Source: Cyanobacteria bacterium UBA8156 (GTDB lineage Bacteria > Cyanobacteriota > Cyanobacteriia > Pseudanabaenales > Pseudanabaenaceae). Taken from it: a stretch of DNA of 7,204 nt. This document shows positions 6,606 to 7,204 of the stretch, in pieces. The stretch spans positions 1 to 7,204 of the forward strand of contig DMPD01000333.1 of assembly GCA_003456125.1 (NCBI GenBank), written 5' to 3'. A model generated the notes under the pieces. That model did no database searches. It had not been told where the DNA came from and saw only the letters and a list, made by a program, of their open reading frames with translations. Every line of letters begins with the position of its first letter. Positions within the stretch are counted from its first letter, which is position 1. Both the position numbers and the translations under genes were made by a program.

Positions 6606-7076
6606 CTATGAAGATTGTTTCAAGGATTGCAGCAACCCTTGGCAGGCATCTTCGAGCAAGTCCAGGACGCGATCGAAGCCTTCGGGGCCGCCGTAATAGG
6701 GATCGGGCACTTCTTTTTCCCGATGGTGGGTGCAAAAATCACACATCATTTTTACTTTGTGTTGGAAGTCTCCCCGGGGGTCGAGCTGCAGGATGTCCCG
6801 GTAGTTGGACTTGTCCATGGCCAAGATGAGATCGAATTCTTCAAAATCTGCCCGCCGAAATTGGCGGGCGGCCCCTACAAACTCCAGTCCCCGCCTGGCT
6901 GCGGCTTCCCGCATGCGGCGATCGGGGGGGGCGCCGGTGTGGTAGCCCGCAGTGCCGGCGGAATCGCAAGCCAAGTGCGGTTGCAATCCCTCTTTAGCCA
7001 CAAAATGATTGAACAAGTTTTCGGCGGCGGGCGATCGGCAGATGTTGCCCAAACACACAAACAGGACTTTTTGCAT
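6606..7076 (-). CDS. Low-molecular-weight protein tyrosine phosphatase
   Basis: Cytoplasmic phosphatase that removes phosphate from tyrosine through a cysteinyl-phosphate intermediate. In bacteria such enzymes (Wzb/Etp type) often counter a tyrosine kinase that controls capsule or exopolysaccharide export, which fits the glycan genes nearby; no kinase is in the window. With ATG 7076 the protein has 156 residues, the usual family length. It opens with the P-loop CLGNICRS (Cys8 nucleophile, Arg14). It contains DSAGTAGYHTG (38-48) and LAMDKSNYRDI (85-95). The general-acid loop DPYYGG has Asp125, with Tyr127 and Tyr128 alongside. The frame stays open upstream to the window edge, but those residues do not resemble the family, and the P-loop would be too far from the N-terminus. 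I see no strong ribosome-binding site. The next gene lies 147 bp downstream, so it may be a separate transcript. Confidence 0.95.
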   Translation of the reverse strand: MQKVLFVCLGNICRSPAAENLFNHFVAKEGLQPHLACDSAGTAGYHTGAPPDRRMREAAARRGLEFVGAARQFRRADFEEFDLILAMDKSNYRDILQLDPRGDFQHKVKMMCDFCTHHREKEVPDPYYGGPEGFDRVLDLLEDACQGLLQSLKQSS

Positions 7077-7086
7077 AGGTGTCAGG

Positions 7087-7204
7087 ATGGCGAAGACCCC
7101 CACCATTTCAGCACAGAGGAGCCAACCCTGGGTCACCTCTCGCACGAACCGCAAGCCATTGCCCTGGAACATCCATTCCCGGGAACCAGGGACGGGGGCG
7201 GTGC
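7087..7204 (+). CDS. Possible start of a divergent gene running off the window
   Basis: An ATG at 7087 opens a plus-strand frame with no stop to base 7204, giving at least 39 residues that start MAKTPTIS and contain QPWVTS and PLPWNI. It would diverge from the phosphatase gene with only 10 bp between start codons. An AGG lies too close to the ATG to be a normal binding site. At this GC content a short open frame can occur by chance, and the opposite strand is also open here. I do not recognise the product. Confidence 0.2.
   Translation, partial: MAKTPTISAQRSQPWVTSRTNRKPLPWNIHSREPGTGAV

Noticed and set aside
7077..7172. Thirty-two-residue N-terminal extension of the phosphatase starting at ATG 7172.
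   Set aside because: The P-loop Cys lies 8 residues from Met 7076, as is normal for the family. The extension does not resemble the family and has no ribosome-binding site.
7108..7204. Minus-strand frame ending in TGA at 7110-7108, as if it were the 3' end of an upstream gene.
   Set aside because: Too short and low in information (Pro/Arg/Gly-rich). Three frames are open in this short GC-rich edge, so it cannot be told from chance.

Overview
The window looks like a piece of a GC-rich cyanobacterial chromosome. Two things support this. The palindrome GCGATCGC (the cyanobacterial HIP1 element) occurs at least 16 times by eye count in 7.2 kb, 10 of them as GGCGATCGCC. The C-terminal processing peptidase also resembles the cyanobacterial D1-processing CtpA group. 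I cannot name the genus from sequence alone. There is no rRNA, tRNA, CRISPR array, transposase or phage gene, and coding density is high.

Layout, plus strand. Bases 1-1083 are the 3' part of ligA (NAD-dependent DNA ligase, cut by the window start). A 199-bp gap (1084-1282) follows. It is structured: interleaved inverted repeats, a 38-nt hairpin, and a perfect 17-bp tandem duplication close to the next start codon. A GT4-family glycosyltransferase (1283-2578) comes next.

Layout, minus strand, read from right to left. A low-molecular-weight protein tyrosine phosphatase lies at 7076-6606. After a 147-bp gap holding a 19-bp palindrome comes a tightly packed run of five genes: a 36-aa single-helix membrane protein (6458-6348), a VanX-like D-Ala-D-Ala dipeptidase (6351-5662), a mannose-6-phosphate-isomerase-type cupin with an unusual repeat-bearing N-terminus (5652-5107), a DegT/DnrJ/EryC1/StrS sugar aminotransferase (5067-3943) and a CtpA-type S41 periplasmic protease (3890-2523). 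Junctions are a 4-base GTGA overlap, then gaps of 9, 39 and 52 nt, so co-transcription is likely. The last gene converges with the glycosyltransferase and their coding 3' ends overlap by 56 bp.

Inferred joint role: the glycosyltransferase, sugar aminotransferase, sugar-phosphate cupin, tyrosine phosphatase and cell-wall dipeptide hydrolase all fit cell-envelope or surface-polysaccharide metabolism. LigA and CtpA are housekeeping. I see no clearly new multi-gene system. The best leads are the uncharacterised 36-aa membrane protein translationally coupled to the dipeptidase, the expanded Thr-His-Gln repeat plus G9 tract in the cupin gene, and the overlapping convergent gene ends.
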